Shown here in pieces: positions 1 to 8,604 of a stretch of 64,000 bases of DNA. Source of the DNA: Cyclobacteriaceae bacterium. Lineage in GTDB: Bacteria; Bacteroidota; Bacteroidia; Cytophagales; Cyclobacteriaceae. The stretch is from assembly GCA_019638285.1 (NCBI GenBank), contig JAHBUB010000009.1, positions 62,001-126,000 of the forward strand, given 5' to 3'. A program made the translations under genes and the position numbers. Below the pieces are notes generated by a model that was not told the DNA's origin, did not search any database, and was given only the letters and a program-made list of their open reading frames with translations. Each line of letters begins with the position of its first letter. Positions within the stretch are counted from its first letter, which is position 1.

Positions 1-172
1 CACCAGCAGTGTAGTAATAAGTGTATATCAGGCCCACACAAATACCCGCTGCAATTTTGACTATAAGTCCGACTAAAAAAATAGGCCTGAACTCTCTGGC
101 TTGGCGAAGAAATAGTTTTGCTAAAAAATAGACAACACTACACCAGAATAAAGAAGATATAACCAATGTCAT
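1..172 (-). CDS. Membrane protein, N-terminal part only (runs off the window)
   Basis: Reading the minus strand from an ATG at 172-170 gives an open frame of 57 codons that continues past the left edge. The visible part is very hydrophobic, with one segment at about residues 1-20 and another at about 33-54, so this is an integral membrane protein whose body lies outside the window. Its ATG overlaps the TGA of the DUF2851 gene (ATGA), which indicates translational coupling and a shared transcript. I do not recognise the family from this fragment. Confidence 0.6.
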   Translation of the reverse strand, partial: MTLVISSLFWCSVVYFLAKLFLRQAREFRPIFLVGLIVKIAAGICVGLIYTYYYTAG

Positions 173-1449
173 GATTTGATTGGTTTGAGAATCTCAATGC
201 CAATGTTGCAGGCAAGGCATCTTCTTTTCAAACAGAAGTTGTTATTAAGTTCAATTAATGCTTGTGAATCAAATGAATCCTTAACGGCTAGTCCTATATC
301 GTTCCATGACTTTGTAATTCTGTTATTTTCAGCTTTTATACCATGAAGCATTTCTACAGCTCTATCAATCATTGGTTGGTCATCCTGTGATTTTCCATAA
401 GCCACTAAAAGCGGAACTACAGTATTAATGATGAGATTATTTATGCTCTCCATTCCCAGATTAGAAATGGAGCGAGCTGTTTTACGGCCAAACCGATAGT
501 GACTGTGCCAATAGGATGAGGTGCTAATTTCAAATAGCTTGACAATATCTATATCCATTTCTATCAGTTTCGAAAAAAAATTTCTGTTTTTATGGAAAAG
601 AGCGCTAAACTGAGCAATCCGAATGGTTGGAAAATTAGCAGGGCGTAGCCTCAGAAATTTCCAGTTTTCCTTATTCAGTTTTTGATTATTCAGACCGTAC
701 TTAACAGCAAGCACTTTGTATTCGCTTTGCAATTCCTTAAAATACTCATCCTTGATTCCGTACTCCAAAAATCCTGCCTGCCCAAATAACAGCGCCTCTA
801 TTTGCATTAAGCTATCCCCATGCTTCAATAAAATTTTCCTTCGAACAGCATTCGCCAATTGAAAAAAAGGGTCGTAATTAATCTTAAAACCAAAATTTCT
901 GGCCATCAACTGATAGGTCACCTCTTCCCAGTCATTATTTGTCGCCTTCAGTAACTGCACAATCTGCTCCGCCTTGTTTTCCAATCGTTGCATCAAGGCT
1001 TTGTCAAGCATTCCATGCTTCACCAAATCGCTGACTTGTGGAAATAGTTTTTCACAGGGAATAGCGGATGGGTTTTGAACAAGATTCTGATACCTGGTAA
1101 TCAATGATTCATCCACCCTGTCTTTTAGAACAAGTGTGGGTATAGCTGTTCCGTCAATTCTAAGCACTTCCTTATCCTCGATCCAGACGACATGCAGCAC
1201 TACATTCTCATAAGCCCCATCAACATCGTGATGATGATCATACCAACCGGAAGATTTAACATGAATTTCAACACTGCCAATCCAATCCATATTGGCCAAC
1301 CTGACCTTAGCTTGGACAAAGTCTGGCCCTGCATCATTATTAAGGGTTCCTGGGAAAAACACTTCCAGTTTCTCTCCTGAAGAAACTGTTAGCTCCTTTT
1401 TATCAAAATACTGGAACTGCCATATGTAATGGAGAAAGGACTCCTGCAT
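169..1449 (-). CDS. DUF2851 family protein
   Basis: A 426-residue cytoplasmic protein matching the Bacteroidota-restricted DUF2851 family, whose function is unknown. The family-typical opening, MQESFLHYIWQFQYFDKKEL, supports the ATG at 1449. There is no signal peptide or membrane segment. Residues about 25-120 contain the conserved NDAGPDF and GSVEIHV blocks; as I recall, such blocks suggest a nuclease-like fold, but this is weak. A cluster of cysteines (CLKRRCLACNIG) sits at the C-terminus and could bind metal. The gene starts 14 bases after pyrF and overlaps the next gene by ATGA, so it is the middle of a minus-strand operon. Confidence 0.85.
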   Translation of the reverse strand: MQESFLHYIWQFQYFDKKELTVSSGEKLEVFFPGTLNNDAGPDFVQAKVRLANMDWIGSVEIHVKSSGWYDHHHDVDGAYENVVLHVVWIEDKEVLRIDGTAIPTLVLKDRVDESLITRYQNLVQNPSAIPCEKLFPQVSDLVKHGMLDKALMQRLENKAEQIVQLLKATNNDWEEVTYQLMARNFGFKINYDPFFQLANAVRRKILLKHGDSLMQIEALLFGQAGFLEYGIKDEYFKELQSEYKVLAVKYGLNNQKLNKENWKFLRLRPANFPTIRIAQFSALFHKNRNFFSKLIEMDIDIVKLFEISTSSYWHSHYRFGRKTARSISNLGMESINNLIINTVVPLLVAYGKSQDDQPMIDRAVEMLHGIKAENNRITKSWNDIGLAVKDSFDSQALIELNNNFCLKRRCLACNIGIEILKPIKS

Positions 1450-1463
1450 AGCTGACTCTTTAC

Positions 1464-2279
1464 CTAAAGATAAGTATCAAGCAGCATTTTCATTTCTTCT
1501 TGTAGTTTTTTCGCTTCTTTATGTGCCCTTTCAGCAAAATCTTCGTTTTGAGATGCATAAATGATTGCCCTGGAGGAATTCACAAGCAAACCACAACTCT
1601 TATTCATGCCATATTTGCTTACCTCCTCAAGGTTTCCGCCCTGAGCTCCAACCCCCGGCACTAGAAAAAAGTGATCAGGTACAAGCACACGAATTTCAGA
1701 AAGCTTATCCGCTCTGGTAGCCCCCACCACATACATCATGGTGTCGGCCGTTGCCCAGCATTTTGATTTTTCTATCACCTCTTCAAAAAGTTTTCTCTCT
1801 GTGCCTTTGGCTACCGTTAGCTGAAAGTCTGCACTACCAGGGTTCGAGGTATGAACCAAGAGAATAATCCATTTTCCCTCTCGCAAAAAAGGAGTTACTG
1901 AGTCCTGCCCCATGTAAGGAGCCACAGTTATTGAATCAAACGACATTTGATCAAAAAATGCTTTTGCATACAGTGCTGATGTATTGCCGATATCACCACG
2001 TTTTGCATCGGCTATTGAGAATATTTCTGAAGGGAAATAATCAACTGTCTTCTCCAAACTTTCCCAACCCTTTGACCCCAAGGCTTCATAAAAAGCTAAG
2101 TTCGGTTTGTAGGCAACAGCAAATTCTTTTGTAGCATCAATGATCTGTTTATTGAATTCAAAAATCGGATCATCCCTATCCAAAAGATGTTTTGGAATTT
2201 TGGCCAGATCGGTATCCAGGCCAACGCATAAATAAGACTGCTTCTTCTTGATTTGTTCGAAAAGCTCACTTCGGGTCAT
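1464..2279 (-). CDS. pyrF: Orotidine 5'-phosphate decarboxylase (type 2)
   Basis: Decarboxylates OMP to UMP, the last step of de novo pyrimidine synthesis, in the cytoplasm. The catalytic signature [10 protein letters not shown] lies at residues 91-100 (Asp91, Lys93, Asp96) of a TIM-barrel protein. The 271-residue length and this sequence fit the long type 2 subfamily found in Bacteroidota and actinobacteria. The frame is open up to 2390, but the extra 37 residues are not family-like and [14 protein letters not shown] is the usual beginning, so I place the start at 2279. DUF2851 follows after 14 bases. A second pyrimidine gene, pyrD, lies at 26.3-27.3 kb. Confidence 0.93.
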   Translation of the reverse strand: MTRSELFEQIKKKQSYLCVGLDTDLAKIPKHLLDRDDPIFEFNKQIIDATKEFAVAYKPNLAFYEALGSKGWESLEKTVDYFPSEIFSIADAKRGDIGNTSALYAKAFFDQMSFDSITVAPYMGQDSVTPFLREGKWIILLVHTSNPGSADFQLTVAKGTERKLFEEVIEKSKCWATADTMMYVVGATRADKLSEIRVLVPDHFFLVPGVGAQGGNLEEVSKYGMNKSCGLLVNSSRAIIYASQNEDFAERAHKEAKKLQEEMKMLLDTYL

Positions 2280-2440
2280 AAAAGCAAAAATAAGCAGGTT
2301 GACAAACTTTGCTAAGGTCTGAAGGGTTTTATCCCTAAAGTGATCCTGACGGACTCTAAATTCATATATGCTCACCATAGGCCAAGTCAAAAGACCTGAT
2401 TATCCTCCCGGCTGCATTAAGTATTGAAAGGCGGCAAACA

Positions 2441-2468
2441 AAAAGACCCACGATACCGTAGGTCTTTT
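2441..2468 (-). terminator. Rho-independent terminator of the ftsK-lolA unit
   Basis: AAAAGACC (2441-2448) pairs with GGTCTTTT (2461-2468). The stem is extended by a wobble pair and three more pairs around the loop at 2453-2456. On the minus strand the stem ends in a T-rich tail, just beyond the LolA-like stop at 2491. It separates this unit from pyrF. Confidence 0.75.
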
Positions 2469-2490
2469 GATTTATAGAAAAATCAATTAA

Positions 2491-3135
2491 TCATCTCAAA
2501 TCAATCACCTCTACTCCCGGGTATTTTTTAGGATCAAAAGTGAAAAAAGAATCATCCACTTTTACATTGGGTACAAATTTACTGATGGTATACTTATACC
2601 GGTTGCCTGATTTATCAAACATAATCCAACTTTGAATGCTCTTATCCTTCTTCGCAATATTCATTCTTATCTTAAAATACTGCGCGTCCTTTTTCTCAGG
2701 CACTAAATCTACTACTTCACACAATACACCCCCATCGGTCTGATCCTCTAGGTAAAGGTATTTATATCCCTTCTGATATATGGTGTAGAACTTTGAAGGG
2801 TTCATCTCTTCAGTATCCGGATCTACATTATCAATATTTACTTCCGAGGCCGAAGGTAAATAAGTCCAGACAGTAGTACCATTATTAATAATCTCCTGAT
2901 CGTCAACAATCAACTTGAACTTATTCCCTTTCACGGTAATTTTTCCTTTGAACTCCTCATTAATTCCATCTGTTTCGTTGGAAAGTGAAGAAGTAAGATT
3001 TGCCTCAAAAGAGGTCAGGCTTTTGTATTTTGCACTCATCGCCTCCAGAATCTCCAGTGCCTTTGGATCATATTGGGCAAATACGAGTGTTCCAGTAAGT
3101 ATAAATATTAGGGTAAATAGGCTCTTTTTCATCAA
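2491..3135 (-). CDS. LolA-like outer-membrane lipoprotein carrier
   Basis: A 214-residue exported protein with a signal peptide (MMKKSLFTLIFILTGTLVFA, cut before QYDP). The mature part matches the LolA/LolB-type half-barrel: a 'LEAMSAKYKSLTSFEA' helix, then alternating strands with 'NGTTVWTYLP' and 'SKFYTIYQKGYKY'. LolA carries lipoproteins through the periplasm from LolCDE to the outer membrane. In Bacteroidota this gene commonly follows ftsK, as here, 16 bases after the ftsK stop. The start could also be the second Met. Whether it serves general lipoprotein traffic or a specialised client is not visible. Confidence 0.8.
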   Translation of the reverse strand: MMKKSLFTLIFILTGTLVFAQYDPKALEILEAMSAKYKSLTSFEANLTSSLSNETDGINEEFKGKITVKGNKFKLIVDDQEIINNGTTVWTYLPSASEVNIDNVDPDTEEMNPSKFYTIYQKGYKYLYLEDQTDGGVLCEVVDLVPEKKDAQYFKIRMNIAKKDKSIQSWIMFDKSGNRYKYTISKFVPNVKVDDSFFTFDPKKYPGVEVIDLR

Positions 3136-3151
3136 TTATGTTTCAATACGG

Positions 3152-5593
3152 TTATGACGGGCTATGTTTTTCTTTTAATTCATTCAATAATTGTTCCAAA
3201 CTTACCTCATCTGAGATTAAAACCTCCCTGGCTTTAGAACCTTCAAAAGACCCAACTATACCAGCCGCTTCTAATTGGTCGATAAGCCTCCCAGCACGGT
3301 TGTAACCCAGTTTTAGCTTACGCTGAATGAGAGAGGTACTTCCTTGCTGATGCCCAACAATAAGGCGAGCTGCTTCTTCAAACAAAGCATCTCTTTCTGA
3401 TAAATCAATAGCAGATACTCCTTTGTCATCATCTCCTTCAAACTCGGGAAGCATATATGCTGACTCATAACCGCGTTGGGAGCCAATATATTCACAAATT
3501 TTTTCGACCTCATGGGTGTCTACAAATGGACACTGAAGCCTGATGACATCTGATCCCTCCGACAAAAGCATATCTCCTTGGCCGATGAGCTGATCCGCTC
3601 CACCAGCATCCAAGATAGTCCGTGAATCAATTTTAGAAGTCACCCTAAAAGATAAACGTGCCGGGAAGTTCGCCTTTATCACACCGGTAATCACATTGAC
3701 GGAAGGGCGCTGAGTGGCTACCACCAAGTGTATCCCTATAGCACGCGCTAATTGAGCAAGTCTGGCAATCGGAGTTTCTACTTCCTTGCCTGCGGTCATC
3801 ATTAAATCAGCCAACTCATCAATCACCAACACGATGTAAGGAAGAAAGCGATGGCCTTCTTTTGGGTTAAGCTTGCGCGAAACAAACTTGGCGTTGTATT
3901 CTTTTAGGTTTCTGGCTCCTGCATCCTTCATCATTTCGTATCGATTTTCCATTTCAATACAAAGTGAATTGAGGGTATGTACTACTTTGCGCGTATCGGT
4001 AATAATAGCGTCTTCAGTGCCTGGAAGTTTGGCCAAGAAGTGCCTTTCCAATTTACTAAAGAGCGACATCTCCACCTTTTTGGGGTCGACCAATACAAAC
4101 TTAAGCTGGCTGGGGTGACGTTTATATATAAGTGAGGTAAGTATCACATTCAACCCAACTGATTTTCCCTGACCCGTGGCTCCCGCCACTAACAAGTGAG
4201 GCATCTTGGCCAGATCAATAACAAACACTTCATTAGAGATGGTCTTACCCAACGCAATCGGCAACTCTTTGTCCGACTTCATGAACTTCTCAGTACTTAG
4301 TACCTGACGAATACCCACCATCTCACGGTTCTTATTCGGCACCTCAATACCAATGGTACCTTTTCCCGGAATGGGAGCAATAATACGTATTCCCAGTGCC
4401 GCCAAACTTAGGGCTATATCGTCTTCCAAATTTTTAATTCTGGAAATCTTGATACCCGCTTCGGGTACAATCTCATATAATGTTACCGTAGGTCCAATGG
4501 TAGCCTTTATACTTGTGATGCCAATTTTAAAATTGGTAAGGGTTTCAAGAATTTTGTCTTTGTTGTGAGTAAGCTCTTCTTGCGTCACTTGCACTTTTCC
4601 TGAGTCATACTCATCCAAAAGATCAAGTGTTGGGAATTTATAACTGCTCAGATCCATCGTAGGGTCATACACACCATGCTCCGCCACTAATTTGTCTGCC
4701 ATCTGATCGGTATCAGATTTTGATTCCTCCACCACAAAAGTTGGTTCGGCTTTCTTTTCAGCAGATTTCTCTGGCTTTCGTGGCTCAACAGCCAATGCAA
4801 TTTCTGCAGGCTTCTCCTCAATCTCTTCATCATCCATTGGTGTTTCTACTTCCTCCAGCTTCTTATCAATCTGATTAGCTGTCCAGTTATCGCCTTCTTC
4901 CGTATATCCACTGTTGGCTTCATCTTTTAAGAGTGCAGCATTTCCCATCGGCTTTGGATCCTTTACCTGAAAGGCATTGATGGTAGTAACATTGAAGAAA
5001 TAAATAATAAACACAAATAATGAAAACACCAGAACAAGAAATGTTCCCCAACCCAAAAGCCCATTAGAAATTTTCGCCAGTTCAAAGCCCAGCCCCCCAC
5101 TCAAAAAATTTATTTCGTGTACACCGACTACACTATTAGTAATGTATCCCAACAACAGGCACAACCATAGCCCGGAGAATAAAGAGAAAATAAAAACGGA
5201 GAAAAGTGGTAACAAGGCCCGTTTAAAAACCATTTTAAAGCCAAGAAGGAATAATATAGGAGGGATAAAAAATGCAGATATCCCGAACCATTTAAAAATA
5301 AAATAATGGGAGATAATAGCTCCGTATAAGCCGAGCCAATTTTCTACTTCACGTCCCGAGTCAGCAAGACCTGTCTCCCTGACTGCATCTACTACACTCT
5401 GATCCGCTTTCCCGGTAAATAAATACGAAATAAAGGCCGTTACTAGATAAAGGGAAGCGATGAGAAGAAAAAAGCCCAATGCAAGCTTGAGGCGCGGATC
5501 GTTAAAAAAGGAGAATGAAAAACCGGATTTCCCATCCTTTTTCTTTTTCTCTGCTTTCTTGAAAGTATTGGACTTGTATGAGTTTTGGGCCAT
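3152..5593 (-). CDS. ftsK: DNA translocase FtsK/SpoIIIE
   Basis: Septal DNA pump that clears chromosome termini during division and activates XerCD-dif recombination. The 813 residues contain four N-terminal membrane segments (about 35-59, 88-118, 127-150 and 178-200), an acidic and lysine-rich linker (about 215-320), the alpha/beta RecA-type motor with Walker A GATGQGKS (about 469) and Walker B LVIDELAD (about 588), and a C-terminal winged-helix gamma domain (about 745-810) that in the family reads KOPS sites. The length is normal for Bacteroidota. A XerD-type recombinase is encoded at 27.3 kb. A -7 box candidate lies directly upstream. Confidence 0.95.
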   Translation of the reverse strand: MAQNSYKSNTFKKAEKKKKDGKSGFSFSFFNDPRLKLALGFFLLIASLYLVTAFISYLFTGKADQSVVDAVRETGLADSGREVENWLGLYGAIISHYFIFKWFGISAFFIPPILFLLGFKMVFKRALLPLFSVFIFSLFSGLWLCLLLGYITNSVVGVHEINFLSGGLGFELAKISNGLLGWGTFLVLVFSLFVFIIYFFNVTTINAFQVKDPKPMGNAALLKDEANSGYTEEGDNWTANQIDKKLEEVETPMDDEEIEEKPAEIALAVEPRKPEKSAEKKAEPTFVVEESKSDTDQMADKLVAEHGVYDPTMDLSSYKFPTLDLLDEYDSGKVQVTQEELTHNKDKILETLTNFKIGITSIKATIGPTVTLYEIVPEAGIKISRIKNLEDDIALSLAALGIRIIAPIPGKGTIGIEVPNKNREMVGIRQVLSTEKFMKSDKELPIALGKTISNEVFVIDLAKMPHLLVAGATGQGKSVGLNVILTSLIYKRHPSQLKFVLVDPKKVEMSLFSKLERHFLAKLPGTEDAIITDTRKVVHTLNSLCIEMENRYEMMKDAGARNLKEYNAKFVSRKLNPKEGHRFLPYIVLVIDELADLMMTAGKEVETPIARLAQLARAIGIHLVVATQRPSVNVITGVIKANFPARLSFRVTSKIDSRTILDAGGADQLIGQGDMLLSEGSDVIRLQCPFVDTHEVEKICEYIGSQRGYESAYMLPEFEGDDDKGVSAIDLSERDALFEEAARLIVGHQQGSTSLIQRKLKLGYNRAGRLIDQLEAAGIVGSFEGSKAREVLISDEVSLEQLLNELKEKHSPS

Positions 5594-5609
5594 TAGTTTA
5601 AAAAGTACT

Positions 5610-5617
5610 CAAAACTA
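5610..5617 (-). promoter_or_regulatory. Candidate Bacteroidota -7 box for ftsK
   Basis: On the minus strand the sequence is TAGTTTTG, a perfect match to TAnnTTTG, and it ends 17 bases from the ftsK ATG. No convincing -33 TTG lies at the right distance, so this is a weak call. The rest of the 220-base divergent gap (5594-5813) is AT-rich and shows nothing else I recognise. Confidence 0.3.
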
Positions 5618-5813
5618 AGGAAATCTGACGAAAAATACTTTTAAAACAAAGCTTGCAAAGAGGAGGAGTTCAAAAACAACAAATAATTTTTTATTAAATA
5701 CTCTTCGCTCGAATCCTGATTTAAGATATTCCCGTTTTTTTAATAATTTTTAGTTCAGCAACCTTCCACCAGCCCATTGCAAGTGTAGTTCCCCGCTGGT
5801 AAATTTATTTTTA

Positions 5814-7823
5814 ATGAAATCTTCAATAGTAGGTTTACTACTAATCTGCACTTGCTACTGCATTTTTGCCCAAAAAGCCGACAGTCTGCAAACACTTCTT
5901 AAACAAACAAAATCCGATACTTCTAAAATTATTCTATTAAGTCAGTTGGCTGATGAGCTTACTCAATCCAATCCACAGAAATCTATCGCAGTTGCCAAAG
6001 AAGGTCTCGCGCTGGCCAACCGGATTGATTTTGCAAGAGGTGCCTTTGAAAATTACTTCTCCTTAGCCAGTTCATACCAAGGGCAGGCTCAGTTCGATTC
6101 TGCTATTGTCTATTTTCATAGCGCACAATCTATTGCAGATTTGAGACGTGACAAGTCCGGGCAAGCCAAAATATACTCGGCCCTCGGCCACAGCTTCATG
6201 CGGAAATCACAAATGGATTCCGCCCGTTATTATTTAGATAAAGCTCTTACGCTGGCCATAGAAATTAAAAACTATCGCGTGGAGGCCGGCATCTATAACA
6301 ATTACGGAAATGTGTGTTTGGAAGAAAGCAACTACCAGCAAGCGTTAGATTATTTTATCCGCGCGGTGAAATTATACGAGCATCCTTTAGAAGATGCCTA
6401 CGGTCAATGCCTTGCATTATCCAATATTGGCAATATTGAATATCAACTTGGTAATTATAACAAGGCGTTTGATTATGCATGGCAGAGTATGAACCTGGCA
6501 AAGCGAGGATCCTATATATCTCATATCAGCTACGCTCATAAACTTCTTGGGCGGATTTACAGAAAGCAAAAAAAATACGACAGTGCTTTGGCCGAGTATG
6601 AGCAAGCCCAAAAACAGTCTTTGAAATCAGGTGACATGCGCAGTGCTGCCGAGCTTCTTCAAAACATTGGTAACATCTATTTTGATAAAGAGCAATATTC
6701 GGCTGCATTATCAAACTATATAGCCTCACTAAATCTTGCCAAAAAAATTTCGAATAAGTCCTTAATTGCTTATGCCTATTCAGCTATCGGCCAGGCTTAT
6801 TCTATACTGAACAAAAATGATGTTGCTCTGCTTTACTTAGATTCGGCACGAGTTGCTGCAAAAGCCGTAAACAATTCGTATTTATTAATGGATACCTACG
6901 AAGCAATTAGTTCCTCGTATGAAGCCAAAGGCAACTACAGGAAAGCATTAAGCATGCATCAGCAGTTTGGGCTACTGAAAGACAGTTTAACACAATCTGA
7001 AAACCGCGCCATGATGGAAGAAACCCAGGCACGCTACGAGCTTGAAAAAAAGCAAACGCAAATTGATCTACTCAAAAAAGATAATGATTTAAGAACACTA
7101 GACGTACGCAGACAGCGCGCTATTCAAATTGGATCTCTTAGTGCATTGACTTTGGCCCTTGTGATCGGTGCTCTGTTAATCAACCGATATCGAATCACCA
7201 ATCGCGCAAAACGAATGACCGAAATAGAAGCCGTGCGCAACGACATTGCCCGTGATTTGCATGACGACATTGGTTCTACTTTATCTACCATTAACATCAT
7301 CAGCAAATTAGCCATACATGAAAATCCTTTGGGCAATAACATGCAACTTAATCGCATAGCCGAGCAATCGTCAAAAACAATGGAAAGCATGAGTGATATT
7401 GTATGGTCGATCAATCCCATTAATGATACATTCGAAAAAGTGTTGATAAAAATGAAAGTGTTTGCTGCCGAAATTCTGGAACCTCAAAATATTCAATTTC
7501 GATTTTCAGAAGTGGGATTAGCAAGTAATCTTGTTCTTAACGTCAAGCAAAGAAAAAATCTCTTTCTCATCTTTAAGGAAACACTCAACAACGCAGCTAA
7601 ATACAGCCACGCGAAGGAGATCACCATTACTTTCAAACAGCAAAATAAAAACCTTACCCTGATAGTTACCGATGACGGAATTGGGTTTGATGCTCATGAT
7701 GTTATCCATGGAAATGGACTTATCAATATGAAAACAAGGTCCGATGATCTGGGGGCAAAGTTCTTATTGAATTCGGAACCCGGAAAGGGAACCACCCTCG
7801 TTTTGGAAATGCCTATTACATGA
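5814..7823 (+). CDS. TPR sensor histidine kinase (HisKA_3 type), module 1
   Basis: A 669-residue membrane kinase. It has a signal peptide (1-20, ending IFAQ), a long periplasmic array of TPR repeats (about 25-400), a coiled coil (about 400-430), one membrane helix (about 437-458), a HisKA_3 dimerisation domain with the phosphorylated His in RDLHDDIGSTLS (His483), and a HATPase domain with an N-box (FKETLNNAAKYS) and G-boxes DDGIGFD (about 620) and GNGLINM. Such kinases pair with NarL/LuxR regulators, and one follows 47 bases downstream. The TPR array suggests that it senses a protein or peptide in the periplasm (inference). A paralogue with the same architecture begins at 13428. Confidence 0.9.
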   Translation: MKSSIVGLLLICTCYCIFAQKADSLQTLLKQTKSDTSKIILLSQLADELTQSNPQKSIAVAKEGLALANRIDFARGAFENYFSLASSYQGQAQFDSAIVYFHSAQSIADLRRDKSGQAKIYSALGHSFMRKSQMDSARYYLDKALTLAIEIKNYRVEAGIYNNYGNVCLEESNYQQALDYFIRAVKLYEHPLEDAYGQCLALSNIGNIEYQLGNYNKAFDYAWQSMNLAKRGSYISHISYAHKLLGRIYRKQKKYDSALAEYEQAQKQSLKSGDMRSAAELLQNIGNIYFDKEQYSAALSNYIASLNLAKKISNKSLIAYAYSAIGQAYSILNKNDVALLYLDSARVAAKAVNNSYLLMDTYEAISSSYEAKGNYRKALSMHQQFGLLKDSLTQSENRAMMEETQARYELEKKQTQIDLLKKDNDLRTLDVRRQRAIQIGSLSALTLALVIGALLINRYRITNRAKRMTEIEAVRNDIARDLHDDIGSTLSTINIISKLAIHENPLGNNMQLNRIAEQSSKTMESMSDIVWSINPINDTFEKVLIKMKVFAAEILEPQNIQFRFSEVGLASNLVLNVKQRKNLFLIFKETLNNAAKYSHAKEITITFKQQNKNLTLIVTDDGIGFDAHDVIHGNGLINMKTRSDDLGAKFLLNSEPGKGTTLVLEMPIT

Positions 7824-7870
7824 TTGGGGTATAGGCTATGATTTTGATTTATTTTTACTTTGTTGGATAG

Positions 7871-8497
7871 ATGGCGATATCAGTACTTTTATATGAAGAC
7901 AACACCATGCTGCGCGAAAGTATCAGCAGCATGATACGCCTGGATGAACGATTTCAGGTTTCAGGTGCTTTTGAAAACGTGTTGCATGCTGAAAGTCAGG
8001 TGTTGGAAATTAACCCAGACATTATTTTAATGGACATCGATATGCCGGGTCGTAATGGTATTGAGGCGGTAAAACGAATTCGCGCTAAGGGGGTTAAAAT
8101 TCCTATTTTGATGCTTACGGTTTTTGACGATACCCAGCATGTGTTTGACGCACTCTGTGCAGGAGCGTCCGGATATCTGCTCAAAAAAAATCTTTCAGTC
8201 AAACTTTTTGAATCTATTGACGAAGTATTACACGGGGGTGCACCTATGTCACCCCCCATTGCCTTTATGGTAATTACCGCCTTGCAAAAGCCAATGGCCA
8301 ATCCCTATAAGCTCACTATTCGCGAAAGCGAAATCCTTACTTCCCTTTCCAAAGGGAATAGCTACAAAATGATGGCTTCGGAGTTTTCCGTTACCGTGGA
8401 TACTGTGCGTGCACACATCAAAAAAGTTTACGAAAAACTTCAGGTACATTCGCAAACGGAAGCAGTTAGCAAAGCCATTAAGGAGCGGTTGGTTTAA
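7871..8497 (+). CDS. NarL/LuxR-type response regulator, module 1
   Basis: A 208-residue two-domain regulator. The receiver has the acidic pair (YEDN), the phosphoacceptor Asp55 in LMDIDMPG, and the conserved Thr and Lys (LTVFDD, LLKK). The C-terminal LuxR/GerE helix-turn-helix (about 145-205) includes the recognition region SVTVDTVRAHIKKVYEKL. It lies 47 bases after the kinase and 108 bases before a surface-protein gene that carries an 18-base inverted repeat upstream. It is closely similar along its whole length to the regulator at 15524, most of all in the HTH, so the two probably recognise the same site. Confidence 0.92.
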   Translation: MAISVLLYEDNTMLRESISSMIRLDERFQVSGAFENVLHAESQVLEINPDIILMDIDMPGRNGIEAVKRIRAKGVKIPILMLTVFDDTQHVFDALCAGASGYLLKKNLSVKLFESIDEVLHGGAPMSPPIAFMVITALQKPMANPYKLTIRESEILTSLSKGNSYKMMASEFSVTVDTVRAHIKKVYEKLQVHSQTEAVSKAIKERLV

Positions 8498-8538
8498 ACA
8501 AATAAGGAGTGTTCGGTAAGAAGTGAGTGGTGGAGATT

Positions 8539-8556
8539 ATCACATCATCATGTAAT
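8539..8556. promoter_or_regulatory. 18-base inverted repeat, copy 1 (candidate response-regulator operator)
   Basis: ATCACAT-CATC-ATGTAAT: 7-base arms with one mismatch around a CATC spacer. It ends 48 bases before the ATG at 8605. The same 18 bases, with a single G/A difference, recur at 17028-17045 ahead of the other large T9SS surface-protein gene. NarL-family regulators are known to bind paired heptamers, so a role for the flanking LuxR-type regulators is a reasonable inference. Confidence 0.5.
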
Positions 8557-8598
8557 ACTATAGTATAGAAAAACTATTGATTTTTGATTCAAATCAAT
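8555..8598. repeat. Two further inverted repeats before the surface-protein start
   Basis: ATACTATAGTAT (8555-8566) is a perfect 12-base palindrome that overlaps the end of the 18-base repeat. ATTGATTT (8576-8583) and AAATCAAT (8591-8598) form 8-base arms around a 7-base loop, ending six bases before the ATG at 8605. They may be further operator sites or an RNA hairpin near the ribosome-binding region. Confidence 0.4.
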
Positions 8599-8604
8599 TT
8601 AGTC

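Noticed and set aside
2280-2390. N-terminal extension of pyrF
   Set aside because: The 37 extra residues do not match the decarboxylase family, and an internal ATG gives the standard start.
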